From Garcia nutans (lineage: Eukaryota > Streptophyta > Magnoliopsida > Malpighiales > Euphorbiaceae): DNA of 64,000 nucleotides. Under the pieces are notes generated by a model. It ran no database searches. It saw only the letters and a list, made by a program, of their open reading frames with translations, and was not told the origin of the DNA. The translations under genes were made by a program, and so were the position numbers. This document shows positions 22,125 through 34,147 of the stretch, in pieces (the first letter of the stretch is position 1; every line of letters starts with the position of its first letter). Location of the stretch: assembly GCA_947685225.1 (NCBI GenBank), contig CANTUV010000015.1:4712001-4776000 (forward strand). The letters are read 5' to 3'.

Positions 22125-22138
22125 AAGGGGGAGAGAAT
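22125..22138 (+). other. LARD-like polypurine tract
   Basis: AAGGGGGAGAGAATT abuts the 3' LTR start TGTAATATCC at 22139. The arrangement is like that of the Tekay element (complement of 41903-41920). Confidence 0.85.
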
Positions 22139-25060
22139 TGTAATATCCCAAAATACACTCTAAAAGTTTTTGGAATCATTATTGTTGTATTTAGATTTAA
22201 TGTGCCTGTATGATGGAAAGTGGAAAGAAGTAAAGAGAAAGTGTATATATTGGATATATATATATATAGATATATATATAACATATACATAGTGTATAAA
22301 TGGGTGTAAGAAAATAAGTGTATATAATTATTAATAATAATAATAAAAGAAAAAGAAGAAAAGAAAGTCAAAGGGAAAGATATGTGGTGAAGGATTTTTG
22401 GTATATTTATTTTATTATTATATAAATATATGTGTTAAGTTGGGAAAGAGAAGAGAAAATCTTCTTCCCTTCTTCTTCTTCTTTTTCTGCTGCACGAGAG
22501 AGAGAGAGTGAGAGAGAGAGAGAGAGATGGTGATTTCATCTCTATTTACATCAAACCCAAAGGGATTTTGAGAGGATTGAAGATGGTTATTGAAGATTTG
22601 ACATATTATCCAAGTAAGTATTCAATTGCTTGTCTTGATTCCTATTGTTTGAGTTGGATTTGATATGGTTATTTGATGATGATGATGATGATGTTAATGA
22701 AAGATTGAAGTATATATATGTGTGGAATTGGTATTTAATTGATGATAACATGATTAATTGTGATATAACATGGTTAGATGTGAGGATGATGATGAATTGT
22801 TGAGATTGTTGAGTAAGGGTTTAGTATAGATGATTTGGGGATTTGAGTAATTGATTCATGGTGAGGTATATTATGCTTATGATTATGATATATTGAAGTT
22901 ATTTAAGTGTTAAATAGATGGGTAATTGATGAATATAACCAAGATGTTGATTAAGGGTGATGAAATATGAGTTTTGAAGTGTTGGTGTTTTCATGGATGA
23001 AAGTTCGAATTCATGATTTCTGGTCTGACACGACCAGTGACACGGCCGTGTGGTTGGGCGTGTAGTCGGTACTGAGTTTAACGTTTGAGGCACGACCATT
23101 AGCACGGCCATGTTACTGAGCGTGTTATTGCTACTGTGAGAAAGAGTAATTGACACGGCCATGAACACGCCCGTGTTGTTGGGCGTGTTAATGTTTCTGT
23201 GAGGCAGAATGAGTGACACGTCCAGTGACACGCCCGTGTTAATGAGCATGTCAAGTGTTGAGTTTGCCCTAATTAGTTATTATTCTTATTTTCTTATGGG
23301 TATAATTATCTTTGGATTAGGTTTTGAAGAGATTGTGTTGCATTAACTTTAATGTTGAGAATTCTTGGAAGAGGAAAGGTATAGATCGTTGGGAATAGCT
23401 CTTGAGGTAAGTACAACTTACAAAGATGCATTCTTTTATATGGTTTGAGACCTAAAACAATGTTAAGTAATTTATTATATGGTTAATATAATGTGACTAA
23501 CGTTATTAATTGTATAGTGTGAAAGCTATGGTGATCATTCAAAAAGGTATGTGCAATGCAATTTGTTGTGATAAATATTATAATGAGGAATTATATTAAT
23601 GTGTCTTGAGAAGTGATGAAATGTGATATCATTATAGTTGGTAATAATGATTGAAATGAAATAAGTGGACATGTTGTCTATGTGTTTAATGAAATTGATT
23701 ATGTATACTTGAATGATGAAGTGTTGTATTGTGAATTGAGATATGAGTTAAATGACATGTGAAGCCATTGTGATTGGCTATGATGATTTAAATGAGATAT
23801 AAAGCCATGGGTGTTGGCTATAATGATGATAATGAAATGAGAAATGAATTGAGAAAGAAATGTAAAAAAATGATTTTGTGTCTAATATGTTAATTCAAGT
23901 TTCAGAGTTCTGAATTTGGCAGGCATGCCTATGAATGTAACAGTCTAGCCGGGTTGAGGATCTCTTCAAATTGAGTTGAATTGAGGTCCAAGAGACTGGG
24001 TCTGTTACACTATGAGAAATGTGAAATGATAAATGTGAATTAAAGTAACAGTCTAGCTGGGTTGAGGATCTCCTCGATTAGTCGGGTTGATGGTCCAAGA
24101 TACTGGGTCTGTTACAGGTAACAGTCTAGCCGGGTTGAGGATCTCCTCAAGCATGTTGAGTTGATGGTCCAAGAGACTGGGTCTGTTACCCTATCCATGG
24201 ATAGAGATATATATATATATATATATATGTGTATCGCCTACGGGCTTGATGATTATGATTATAGACCAAAGCAGTAACTCTGAACTTTGAATAACATATT
24301 AGTGTCTGTTGGGCCCGAGTCTGTCTTTGTTTTCTATGTGATATATAAGTGATGAAATAAATGAATAATGAAGTCTATGGTTGTCTTGTTGTAAATGTGA
24401 TTCATGAATGGTGAATATTAATGATGGAATTGTGGTTGATGTTATGAATTATGATATGTGATATGTGTATTGATATATTCGTTGTGATTATAAATGATGG
24501 AATTGTGGTTGGTGTTTGTTATATATATAATATATGAGAATAGTAGAGATATATGAAAGGTGTAATTAAAAAGGGGAAACATGATATGAAACTAATGGTA
24601 AGTTGAATTGATATATCATTATATGTTATTAATTCTATAATGTATGTTTATATCATATATAGTTGTACTACTAAGCTCTCGGGCTTAGCGCGGATGTTTA
24701 ATCTCGCAGGTGAGTAGATGGTAGATCTGAAGTCTTTCTCTATGCCACGAGTAAAGTAAGAGTTTGTTGAGACCAACTAGAGGGTGATGCATACATGTAA
24801 AATTTTAATTATGCTGTATTTCTGACAAAAATGTATTCATATGTATAAATGAATTTTGATAAAGATAAGATTACTATATACTTTTAAGATCATTAAAAGT
24901 ATGATGATTTTGTAAATGCTCTTTTTATTAATGCAATATGGTTTGGACTCAAGATAAGGATTTAATTTGTAATGATAAGTGACATCCTTATACTTTGTAT
25001 ACATACTGTATGTATACCTGGTATATCTATAGTATTTATATAGAGTATTGGGGTGTTACA
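22139..25060 (+). repeat. LARD-like element 3' LTR
   Basis: This is a near-identical copy of 15847-18763. Differences seen by eye include a T-run indel near 22168, shorter GA and AT runs, G/C at about 22839, A/G changes at 23027 and 23329, and C/T changes within the TAACAG units. It ends GGGGTGTTACA at 25060 and is followed by TTAAT. Confidence 0.95.
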
Positions 25061-25065
25061 TTAAT

Positions 25066-25555
25066 GGCCCAAGAGGATAAAGACAAAATTGCCTTCATCG
25101 CTATGTGGGGTATATTTTGCTATAGAGTGATGCCATTTGGGTTAAAGAATGCTGGAGCAACCTAACAAAGGATGGCCATCACCTTGTTTCATAACATGAT
25201 ACACAAAGAAGTCAAGGTCTATGTTGATGACATGATGGTGAAGTTAGATACAAGAGAGCGGCATTGCCAAAACTTAGAGTTATTCTTTGAGAGAGCAGTA
25301 AAGTATAAGCTAAGGTTGAACCCAAAGAAGTACATGTTTGGAGTTACTTCATGCAAGTTGTTGGGACATGTGATTGGCCCAAATGGTATTGAGATTGATC
25401 CTGACAAAGTTAAGGCAATCAAGGATATGCCAACCCCTAAGACGGAGAAAGAAGTTTGGGGATGGTTTATTGGTAGGTTACAGTATATTAGCGGATTCAT
25501 AGTAAAGCTTATCATGGTTTATAAACCAGTCTTCAAATTTCTTAACAAGAACTAG
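25066..25555 (+). pseudogene. Tat-2 reverse transcriptase, C-terminal half
   Basis: RT resumes after the LARD element with MAQEDKDKIAFIAMWGIFCY and RVMPFGLKNAGAT, then a TAA stop (25164-25166). It continues EVKVYVDDMMVKLDTRERHC (YVDD catalytic box intact), LNPKKYMFGVTSCKLLGHVI and GIEIDPDKVKAIKDMPTPKT. TGA-free text runs to a stop at 25553. The MPFGLKNAGAT and YVDDM motifs mark RT palm and thumb. Confidence 0.9.
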
Positions 25556-26030
25556 CCAGTCAAGTGGAATGAGGAGTGTTAAAGGGCCTTTTTAGAATAT
25601 AAAAGAGTATTTACTCAATCCACCCATTTTGGAACTGCCTAAACCTGGTAGACCTTTATTACTATACTTAGCAGTAGAAGAAGAGTTGATAGGAGCAATG
25701 CTAGCACAAGCGAACAAATTAGGAGTTGAGTATGTAATTTATTATTTGAGTAGAAAGCTCCTGCCGTATGAGATTAAGTATAGAATCATTGAAAAGACTT
25801 GTATAGCTATGGTTTGGTCATCAAAGAAGTTGCAGCATTACTTTCAATCTTATAGTGTGCAAACAATTTTCAAGATGGATCTAGTGAAGTATTTAAGGGA
25901 GACCCCTCATTGATTGGGAAGTATGGCTGATGGTTGATAATTTTAGAAGAATTTAAGATCAAATACATAACTAGAAAAACCATTAAAGGAAGAGCAATAG
26001 CAGAATTCTTGGCTCAACAACTATTGCCTG
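25556..26030 (+). pseudogene. Tat-2 RNase H (first, retroviral type)
   Basis: The frame at 25629-25913 reads LPKPGRPLLLYLAVEEELIG, AMLAQANKLGVEYVIYYLSR and YRIIEKTCIAMVWSSKKLQH. These are the landmarks of the RNase H domain that follows RT in Ty3/gypsy (the usual ...D region is YLAVEEE here). A stop or frame change precedes it near 25560, and it ends in a stop at 25911. Confidence 0.75.
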
Positions 26031-26040
26031 ACATGAAGAG

Positions 26041-26445
26041 GTGATTTTGGAATTTCATTATGAACATTTACAAGCCATAGAAGTACAAGGGTGGAAGATG
26101 TATTTTGACAGAGCAATGAATAGAAAGGGAATAGGTTTTGGAGTAATTTTGGAATCGCCCGAAGGAGAGCTCATCCTTCTAGTTAAGAAGTTGAAGTTCA
26201 ATGCAACTAACAACATGGTAGAGTATGAAGCATGTATTTTTGGCTTGGAAACCCTGATGATTATGAAGGTGGATAAAATACAAGTCTTCAGCGATTCCCT
26301 GTTAGTGATATCCCATGTTAATGGAGAGTGGGAATTAAAAGAAGAGAAGTTAACACCATACCATGATTACTTGACCATGATGAAGAAGAATTTTAAGGAA
26401 TGCAGGTTTATACACCTGCCAAGAGAAAAAAAATTAGATGGCTGA
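26041..26445 (+). pseudogene. Tat-2 archaeal-type second RNase H
   Basis: A second RNase H domain reads WKMYFDRAMNRKGIGFGVIL, ESPEGELILLVKKLKFNATN, NMVEYEACIFGLETLMIMKV, IQVFSDSLLVISHVNGEWEL. The FD.A.N..G.G.GV..ESP, the NMVEYEA and the SDSLLVI..VNGEW phrases are typical of the extra RNase H acquired by Tat-lineage elements. The expected DGA is DRA here, and the frame shifts at about 26440. Confidence 0.85.
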
Positions 26446-26699
26446 TGCCTTAGCCAACCTAGCTTTGGTATGGGAAGATCATGTTATGCTATTTCTTATA
26501 CCTCTGGTTTTGACCAATTCATTTACTCCTTGCTATAAGTATGAGACAATCATGGAAATAAATATAGACCATGATGCATGATATGACACCATAAGGCAAT
26601 TCTCAAAAAATAGCGAATACCCATTGGGAGCAATAAGGGAAGAGAGAAGAGCCATAAGGTCGTGCTCTTTACAATACATCACCTTTTATCAGGAGCTAT

Positions 26700-27824
26700 A
26701 TCAAAGATGGCTCAACGGGGGTGCATTTGAGGTGCTTGAGGAAGTCTAAAGTTGAGTAGATCATGTTGAAAATACATGCGGGAAATTATTGACCCCACAT
26801 GAATGGCTTGACTCTGGTTAAGATGATACTTTGATAGGGTTACTATTGGTTGACCATGGAAAAAGACTGTATTGATTTTTTGATTGAGTTCTAGTAGTGC
26901 CAGATGTATGAAAACATGAATCACATGCCTCCTAAATAGCTGCATTCTATGTCTTCACCCTGGCCTTTTACAACTTGGGGAATTGACATTATTGGAGAGA
27001 TACATACGACTGCTTCAAACAGTCATCAATTCATTGTAGTAGTAATGGACTATTTTTCAAAATGGGTTGAGGTCGAGTCTTTTAACAAGCTAAGGGTAAG
27101 GAAAGTGGCCAGATTTATTGAAAAGAACCTCATTTGTAGATATGGGGTCCCACGTAGTATGATATCAGATAATGGGGTGCAATTTCAAGGGTCCATTAAG
27201 GATTTGTTCTCAAAGTACCAAATTCGCAATCACTGATCATCCCCTTATAGACCAAAGGCTAATGGTGCAGTGGAAGCAACAAAAAAGACAATTAGGCATA
27301 TTCTTTCCAAGATGACCAAGACGTATAGGGATTGGTTAAAAATACTTCCTTTTGCTTTATGGGGATACATGACAAGTGTGCGAACCCTGATTGGAATGAC
27401 TCCATTTTCCTTGGTTTATGGAATGGAAGCAGTATTGCCAATTGAGATCGAGATCAAATCACTGAGGGTGATACCAAAAGCTGAATTGCCTGAGACAGAA
27501 TGGGTAACATGCAGATATGCACAACTATCCTTGTTATAAGAAAGAAAATTAAAGGTATTGTATCATCACCAGCTATATCAAAGGCAAATAGCTCGGGCCT
27601 ACAACAGAAGGATTATGATCAGAAGGCTTAAAATCAGTGACTTAGCGTTAAAATAGTGCAAGCCAAATATCTCCAATCCAAGGGGGAAGTTTAGACTTGG
27701 TTGGAATGGGCCATATGCTGTGAAACAAGTAATGAGTAAAGGTGCAGTCAAGTTGTCAGACATGGATGGGAATGAGTTTAACAAGTCGGTGAACGTTGAT
27801 AGGTTGAAGAGGTTCTATGTTTGA
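26700..27824 (+). pseudogene. Tat-2 integrase
   Basis: The zinc-finger part (26750-26940) is eroded: IHAGNY, HMNGLTLVKMILR*GYYWLT and a damaged CxxC. The core starts PWPFTTWGIDIIGEIHTTAS (first Asp), has VPRSMISDNGVQFQGSIKDL (second Asp), a stop at 27234, then PKANGAVEATKKTIRHILSK (Glu) and WGYMTSVRTLIGMTPFSLVY. The tail GPYAVKQVMSKGAVKLSDMD ends at 27822-27824. All three acidic residues remain, but stops at about 27234 and 27537 break the chain. Confidence 0.85.
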
Positions 27825-28934
27825 TATATAAAAAAAAAAGCTTGCTAGATTGAAAATCCAAAATGGCAATCTAGGTAAAAGTTAGAGCAGTCTGCTAGCT
27901 CCGAAAGGCAAACTAGGCAACAATTAAGGGTAAATGAGGGGAAAATGTCAAATAGAAAACCCGAAAAGACTAGTTGGCAACAGGAGTGATCTTGTATATG
28001 CTGGCTTTATGTTTTTGGTTGTTCCTCCCCAATTTAATAAAAATAGAGTTAATATTAAAATTGTTCTGTGTGCGCTGTTTTGAATAATCTGACCATTAGG
28101 CTAAAATGAATCACATAATAGAAAACCGTGATGACAAATTATAAAAGGAAAAGAAAACATATTTTATTAGCATTATAGTTCATCTTATCATCATTTTTTC
28201 TAAAAATTGACAAGTGTGAAATATATGGCAGACGATAAGTGTAACGTGCAGGCCGGCTTTGCTTCAATCGATCCAAGTAAGCTCCAGTCAGACGATGCAT
28301 GTCCAAATTAGGAGTGAACTCAGAACCTCGAGGCTCAGCTCCATATTGACAGTCAAGTCGATGAGGATCATAGCAAGTACCTTGTCAGAGAGCAGCAAGA
28401 GGAACATACATCAGTTGTGTCTAAATGGTGACATGGGTAATCTTCCACCAAGGTACTAAACAATGGATGTTAACCACCGCTAGCGAGCAGATCCAGTGGA
28501 TCCAGTCAGCATAAGAAGAAGCGAGATGAAGTAGTTTTCTAGCTGAATGATGAAGTGGCAAATATTTAGTGAAATCCACAAATGGGTTGTTGAGCATGCA
28601 AAGACGCTCCTATATCCATATCTGTAAAGACAAATAGAAAGTTAAAAATAGCACTTTAGGTTAAAAACCCATAAGGGCAGCCTCAGTAAAAATTAGGGTG
28701 GTTCGCTAGTTTTAAAAACTCACAAGAGCAATCTAGGAGAAAATTATAACCAATAAAAAAAGAAAGAAAAGTCTGCTAGGTTGAAAACACGCAAGGGCAG
28801 CCTAGGCAAAAGTTAGGACAGTTCGCTAGTTCTTAAAACCCACAAGGGCAAGCTAGGCAAAAATCAGAGCAATAAAAAAATAAAAACATAAATTAAAAAC
28901 CTAAAAGGGTGGTTTAGGTAAATTATCTGAACCA
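27825..28934 (+). repeat. Tat-2 3' region, short dispersed repeats
   Basis: This is the counterpart of 322-1320: GAAAACCCGCAAGGGC-type units at 27840-27990 and 28650-28930, with a diverged middle part. The 66-codon frame at 28259-28459 matches the one at 785-1012 in layout. No domain is seen. Confidence 0.65.
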
Positions 28935-29543
28935 GCAGGAGACTCTAAGCCAATCTCCTCGAAGATTCTATTTTGAATTGGTCCAGTCCAACTAGAGTTT
29001 CAGCCAAGATCATAGGTATTGGTGACAAGCCTCCTTCTATTTGGTCCATGATATCCAGAACTCATGGATCAATGTCACCATCAATAGAAACAAGCAAGAA
29101 TTGATCAAGCAAACATAGATAAAATATGCATCCCCACGCTTTGGTCAGAGCCAAATGGGAAGTGCAAAAATCGATCAAGGGACTGAGTAGGATTTTCTCA
29201 CCTCTAGTCAATTGCAGGACTTCAGATTTTGAAAGCTGAAACAACATCAGCATCTTTTGTTAAGTTTTAGAAGTCAATATAGATAATGTCATTGGTTGAT
29301 TGCTTGGATATCTAAGGATGGCCTCAAATTCTTCGATCATAGGACATATTTCAAAGTTATTTATCTTAAAAGTCCTAGTTTTATATCCCAAAAGGAAGCC
29401 ATGGCATGTAGGAATGGTTGGTCCAACTTGACATTTTGAAAACACTTTAAAGCATTATTTTGAGACCAAGATATTTGTTCCCAATGTATAGCTTTAATGG
29501 TCTTAAATAAACCTTTGATCTTCTTTAAATTTAACTCAGACAT
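28935..29543 (-). pseudogene. Antisense DUF7745-like gene, Tat-2 copy
   Basis: The minus-strand reading starts at 29543: MSELNLKKIKGLFKTIKAIH, WEQISWSQNNALKCFQNVKL, DQPFLHAMASFWDIKTRTFK (one frame change), then FEICPMIEEFEAILRYPSNQ. After a stop it continues RGEKILLSPLIDFCTSHLAL and LCLLDQFLLVSIDGDIDP. It is more complete at the N-terminus than the copy at 1313-1900. The match to DUF7745 is by eye and from memory. Confidence 0.55.
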
Positions 29544-30054
29544 TGATAGGGTTTGAAGAGAATATAAGTTGTTTGAATCAATTGTGCAAAATATGACTGG
29601 GTTTGAAGGAAAAATTGAAGTTGTTTTGAATTAATTATACGGATTTTATTTTTGTTATAGTAGCATGGAAATTGGAATGACCAAATGGTTTAACCTATCT
29701 TGAATGAAGAATTGTTGTTAATTTATATAAGCATTTGATTGTGGACAGAATTGCACAAGGACTGGGAAGCGATATGAAACCAAGACGCACAAGGAAAGGA
29801 GTTTAAATTTAGAGGTGGACTGGAATATCAAGTATATTAGGGTTTTGTAAACTTTCATCCATGACGAATCCAAAATTGAGTCCATCATAGACTTCTGTGT
29901 ACTTATATATGTATTATTATATAAAAAAAGATACAGAAAAGTAAAAAATTTTGAAAAGTCAAAGTTATAGAAACTTGTTACTATTATTATTATTGTTGTT
30001 ATTGTTATTTTCACAATTAATACAAGCTTTTTATTTACATTTGATACAAGTCCA

Positions 30055-31893
30055 TCATTGTGAAGAGGGAGGTGGTCCATAATTGAATAACACCCTAAGA
30101 AAGTCATCGCCTATTGGAGGAAGGATCATATCGTCCATCCAAAGTCCACTCGAGGAGGAAGCACTCAAACCTCTATTGCCTTGAGAGTCGGTTCGATAAT
30201 AATCATCACTTGAAAAGGGAGGAGGCATATCATGGACATTAGTCTGGGGCCCCCTTTGATGAAGAAGCATTTGGATTCCTCATGCCTTGAAATCGAAAGT
30301 CTCAGAAGTTCTATGCCTCATGCTGGTATAATGACTCTAAATGGGCAGCGTGTTGATGACTGGTGGCTAACTCTTCCTGCAGCTTATTATGCTCCTCGAG
30401 CATCCGCTATGAGCCAGACAAGCAAAGAGTAAGTCCATACATTTTCTTGTATACATTAAGCATAAACCATTATGAAACAAGATGACAGACCAGGTAATTC
30501 AGATCGAAACCCAGCGGATAAGATGGCATATCCATATAAGAAGGGGGAAACAGAGAAAATTGTCGATGTATGGGAGTATCGTACAAAGGGACAGATCGAT
30601 GGCCAGGGGATCCAACAGCCTATAACAATCATAAATATAGTCAGAACAAATTAAGAAGAAAACAATTGTAATGCCAAAGAATAAGTGTTTACCTAAAAAG
30701 GACCAGCCCCGGAATCACCGCGAGAATGGGAAGAAGGCTCATCCTCCTCCTCCTCATCTTCATCTCCTTCTTTGTATTCTTTTTCCTCTCCTCCTCCACT
30801 TATATTTCTTCTTCTTCACCTCTGGAAAGCCCTCAAATGTTAGAAGATGAAACTTCAAAATTTAACAGTTGGTCTAGGATGAATTGGACATTTGGCACAT
30901 CTGATGAGAGTATAAAGTCTCCAATATCGAAGCCATTACAGGAACGACTCCAATAAGGTTCTGGCATAGATATGGTGTTCAACACAAATGATGGAATATC
31001 AGCTGATACTCTCCGATGATTGGGACCAAGAAACTAGTTATATACCCTTTCTCCAAGAAACTAGCCATAAGAAACTATACCAGCAATAATCCGACGGGAA
31101 GCTTGCAAGGGTAATGCATCGGTCATGCATCCAATCTAGCTATTTCTCTCTCCTCAGCTCCCCACAAGGCCACATTCACCTATAGAAAAGTAAACATGTA
31201 AGTTGTTTTACTCATGAATTTTGATATTAATATTAACATTTTTTCTTACCTGCCCCCAGGTTAGGCGACTCAGTGGTAGTGGTGAGTGTGTATGTGGTGA
31301 CTTTTGGACACTTCTCTGCTACCCGATAACCAGACACCTAGCCTTGGATAACTAATCTGAGGCCGCATAATGTTGGGAACTCTCACCAAATTGTGCTCAT
31401 ATGCCCAAATCTGTACATGAAAAAGAAAAATCAAGTTTATATGCATGCATTATTTGGATCAATAGTCCTAAAGAAAGTGATACCTCGTCAACAACTACGA
31501 GTCCAATGAAGGATCTTTTGTTCCTGCAAAGGTAAGCAAGGCCAGCTTCTCCACATGCATAAAAAGGTACACGGCCTAAGTCAGAAAAGGCATGCAACAC
31601 TGATAAGTGGATGGCAGACTCGATGCTGCCAAAACTGGTCACCCCGAACAAATATAATAGGAACCCTGGGTATATTATTTCACCCTCTCATCCTACACGG
31701 GTCAAGTATACTTTACCTAGTACTCTTGGTTGAGCTCATATTTGATTTTATAGGATCCTCTATAATGGGGCCTGACACCAAAAAACTGTGAAATTTCTTC
31801 CTCCTTTAAGATATTGTTGGTTAAAGGGATAGGGGTCCTATCACATTGGAGACCTGTTATAGCAGCAAAATTGACTGGACCAATTGTTATTAT
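30055..31893 (-). pseudogene. Antisense PMD gene, Tat-2 copy (truncated)
   Basis: The counterpart of 2340-4165 reads on the minus strand. The core exon fragment (about 31480-31893) has VTSFGSIESAIHLSVLHAFS, CGEAGLAYLCRNKRSF and GLVVVDE. The C-terminal part 30055-30270 has PPIGDDFLRVLFNYGPPPSS. Splice-like ACCTGCCCCCAGG and CTTACC signals recur at 31250 and 30440. It is cut at 31893, in the phrase corresponding to GPVDFTAIIG, by the next retroelement, so the 5' half of the gene is missing. Confidence 0.65.
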
Positions 31894-34147
31894 TGCGCTA
31901 GAATTAAGTACTACTACAAAGCATCACTCTCAAGTATACGAAGTAATTGTAGCAAAGGTGATCGCCCCAAGGTCGTCTCACAAGGAAGGTGTAGTTTGTA
32001 ATAGCTTGATTGACAAGTAATTTAAAAGAAAGAGTTTGTTGTTTGGAATGGTGCAAGAATAATTTAAACCTAGAAGTAACGTGCGTAATGGTTAATGTGT
32101 GTGATGGTTGCACAAGATCAATTCAATTCTTTGAAAGGTGCCTAGGGTTGTAGGTCCACTCAATCAAAGCTCAATTCTCAAATTATCCATTAATATAGCC
32201 TTGTAAACTAATTTGTTCCTTAAGGTTAATTAGTCAATTACCAATTTATTAGCTCTCACATTCAGGAATTAACAATAACTAATTATTTTACATTACCAAA
32301 TTAATAAAACCCTAGAGCTTATATTTCTAATTCATTCATAGGGTGGTTGATTATATAGTTTCGATATCGAATTTCACCTCTCGGTCCGTCATCCAATATT
32401 CAAAGATTAATAGGTAGCTAATCTATCAACCTAACATTCAACATAATACAATCAACCATAACAAGGTGCATCAATGGAAATATCAAATCAAGACATTCAA
32501 TCAAATATACTACAAACCCTAGGCATGGATATTTAGCTCAACATCGTCAATTTAAAACAATCATTCAACTCAATATAAATCAAATACAATTTTTTCTTTC
32601 TAATATCAATTCTCTTAATACAACAACAACAATATAGAAATGAATTAAAAGAGAGAATAGAAAAACCCCTTGTGAAGATGCCAAGAGTAGGATTACTAGT
32701 CTTCCTCCTAGCTCCACTTTGATGTATGATGAAGAACTCAAACCCTCTTCAATGGTGATTCTCCTTTGCAATATGAAATGGAGCTTTCTCAAGTCACCAA
32801 ACCTTCAATTGATTCTACCTTTGAGAGATGGAATGGAGCTTTCTCAAGTCACCAATCCTTCAATGAAGCTTCTTCAAACCTTCAAGAGCTTGTTCAACCC
32901 AATTTACCCCAAAGAATATCAAAGATCTTGTGTATGGAAGATGGAGAAGATGGAGAGGATGGAAATGGAGGATGAAGATGAAGAATATCCAAGGAGAGTG
33001 TCACTCTCTCCCCCAAAACGTGTTGCTCTTTCTTTCCTCTCCTTCTCTTTTTAATTCCTTCAAAATTCCAAACCCATGCTTGCCAACTCACCACACTCAC
33101 TCTTGTTTCCCACCTTCTCTTTGTTAAATATTTCTTTCCATCAATTAGGTACCCTTTTTCCTTATTTTAATATTACTTTTAGTCTTTGTCCCCCACTTAA
33201 TGCAAAAGAATTCAAATATTCAAGGTTGACCAAGGGTGACACGGCCAAGCTCCTGGCCATGTCATGTGACATGGCCAAAAGCTTAGCCGTGTCTCTTGCC
33301 AGTGTCACCTTCTGCCTTCTTTTTTTTCTTTGTTCTTAAGTGGTGACACGGCCAAGCTCCTGGCCGTGTCATGTGAGATGGCCAGTGGCTTGGCCATGTC
33401 TCTTGCCAGTGTCGCCTTCTGCCTTCTTTCTTTTCTTTGTTCTTTGGATTTTGCTCTTTAGGTGAGACACGGCCAATGGCTTGGCCGTGTCTCTTGCCAG
33501 TGTCAGTCACTGCTTCACTTTCTTTGAGGGACACGGCCAAGATAAGAATGACTTGGCCATGTCTACCAATTTTTCCTTAGACATGGCCAAGCTTCAAGCG
33601 ACATGGCCAAGCTTCGAGCGACATGTGCAGAGACATGGCCAAGATGGTGCTTGTGTTCAACACTGCTTCTATTTTCATATGATTTTATTTTCTTAGGATG
33701 AAACACGACCAAGACAATGAGACATGGCCAAGACAATGAGACATGGCCAAGCATCAAGCGACATGGCCAAGACGATCAGACATGGCCAAGCTTCAAGCGA
33801 CATGGCCATGTCATATGAGTGTGTCAAGTACTGCCTATTTTCTTTTCTTTCTTGGTTTCTTTGGTTTTGGTCTTTAACTGAGACACGGCCAGTGGCTTGG
33901 CCGTGTCTCATGGGTGTGTCAAGCTTTGCCTTCATTTCTTTTGAGGTGACACGGCCAAGCTTGATTTGGTTTGGCCATGTCTTGCTTGATTCATGCTTTT
34001 CTTGCACTGTTTTGATCTTCCAAGGGAGTTTTTACACTTTAACCTAAAACAAACACTTCAAACAAACTTAAAACAAAAATCAAATGAAACATTAACTAAA
34101 AACACATAAAAATCATACTAAAAACAAGTACAAAAATGATATAAACA
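31894..34147 (-). repeat. Non-autonomous element 3' LTR
   Basis: The plus-strand text runs from TGCGCTAGAATTAAGTACTA to AATGATATAAACA, giving minus-strand termini TGTTTATATC...AGCGCA. It contains a purine-rich GATGGAG tract (32930-32985) and a long block of ACATGGCCA/ACACGGCC...GGCCGTGT motifs (33235-33990). Confidence 0.8.

Larger units (their letters stand above)
15847..25060 (+). mobile_element. LARD-like non-autonomous LTR retrotransposon
   Basis: This complete 9214-base element has two LTRs of about 2.92 kb (15847-18763 and 22139-25060), an initiator-tRNA-Met type primer site (18771), a 3.4-kb internal region and a polypurine tract (22125-22138). It is bordered by TTAAT on both sides. 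The internal part has no reading frame with a recognisable retroviral domain on either strand. Large LTRs plus a non-coding interior fit the LARD class. By eye the LTRs differ at about eleven positions plus a few indels in AT and GA runs, so the insertion is young. The ends of its interior resemble those of the Tekay element at 39543-52383, its probable type of helper. Confidence 0.9.
10253..31893 (+). mobile_element. Tat-lineage Ty3/gypsy retrotransposon, copy 2 (defective, nested)
   Basis: Order on the plus strand: 5' LTR (10253-12418), gag (12846-14440), protease-linker (14513-15154), RT (15198-15841 and 25066-25555), RNase H (25560-26030), a second, archaeal-type RNase H (26041-26440), integrase (26700-27824), then a long 3' region with antisense genes. 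Two RNase H domains plus a long 3' region with antisense reading frames identify the Tat/Ogre lineage of Ty3/gypsy. The element is cut by a LARD-like insertion (15847-25060). It is truncated at 31893, where another element abuts. All coding parts carry stops or frameshifts, so it cannot be autonomous. Confidence 0.85.

Noticed and set aside
15847..25060. Two 2.9-kb direct repeats taken for a segmental duplication
   Set aside because: TTAAT duplication, primer site and polypurine tract show that they are LTRs of one element.
33283..34047. Frames with repeated WPCL or MAMSLEAWPCL text on both strands
   Set aside because: They are translations of the ACATGGCC motif block in the LTR, not proteins.
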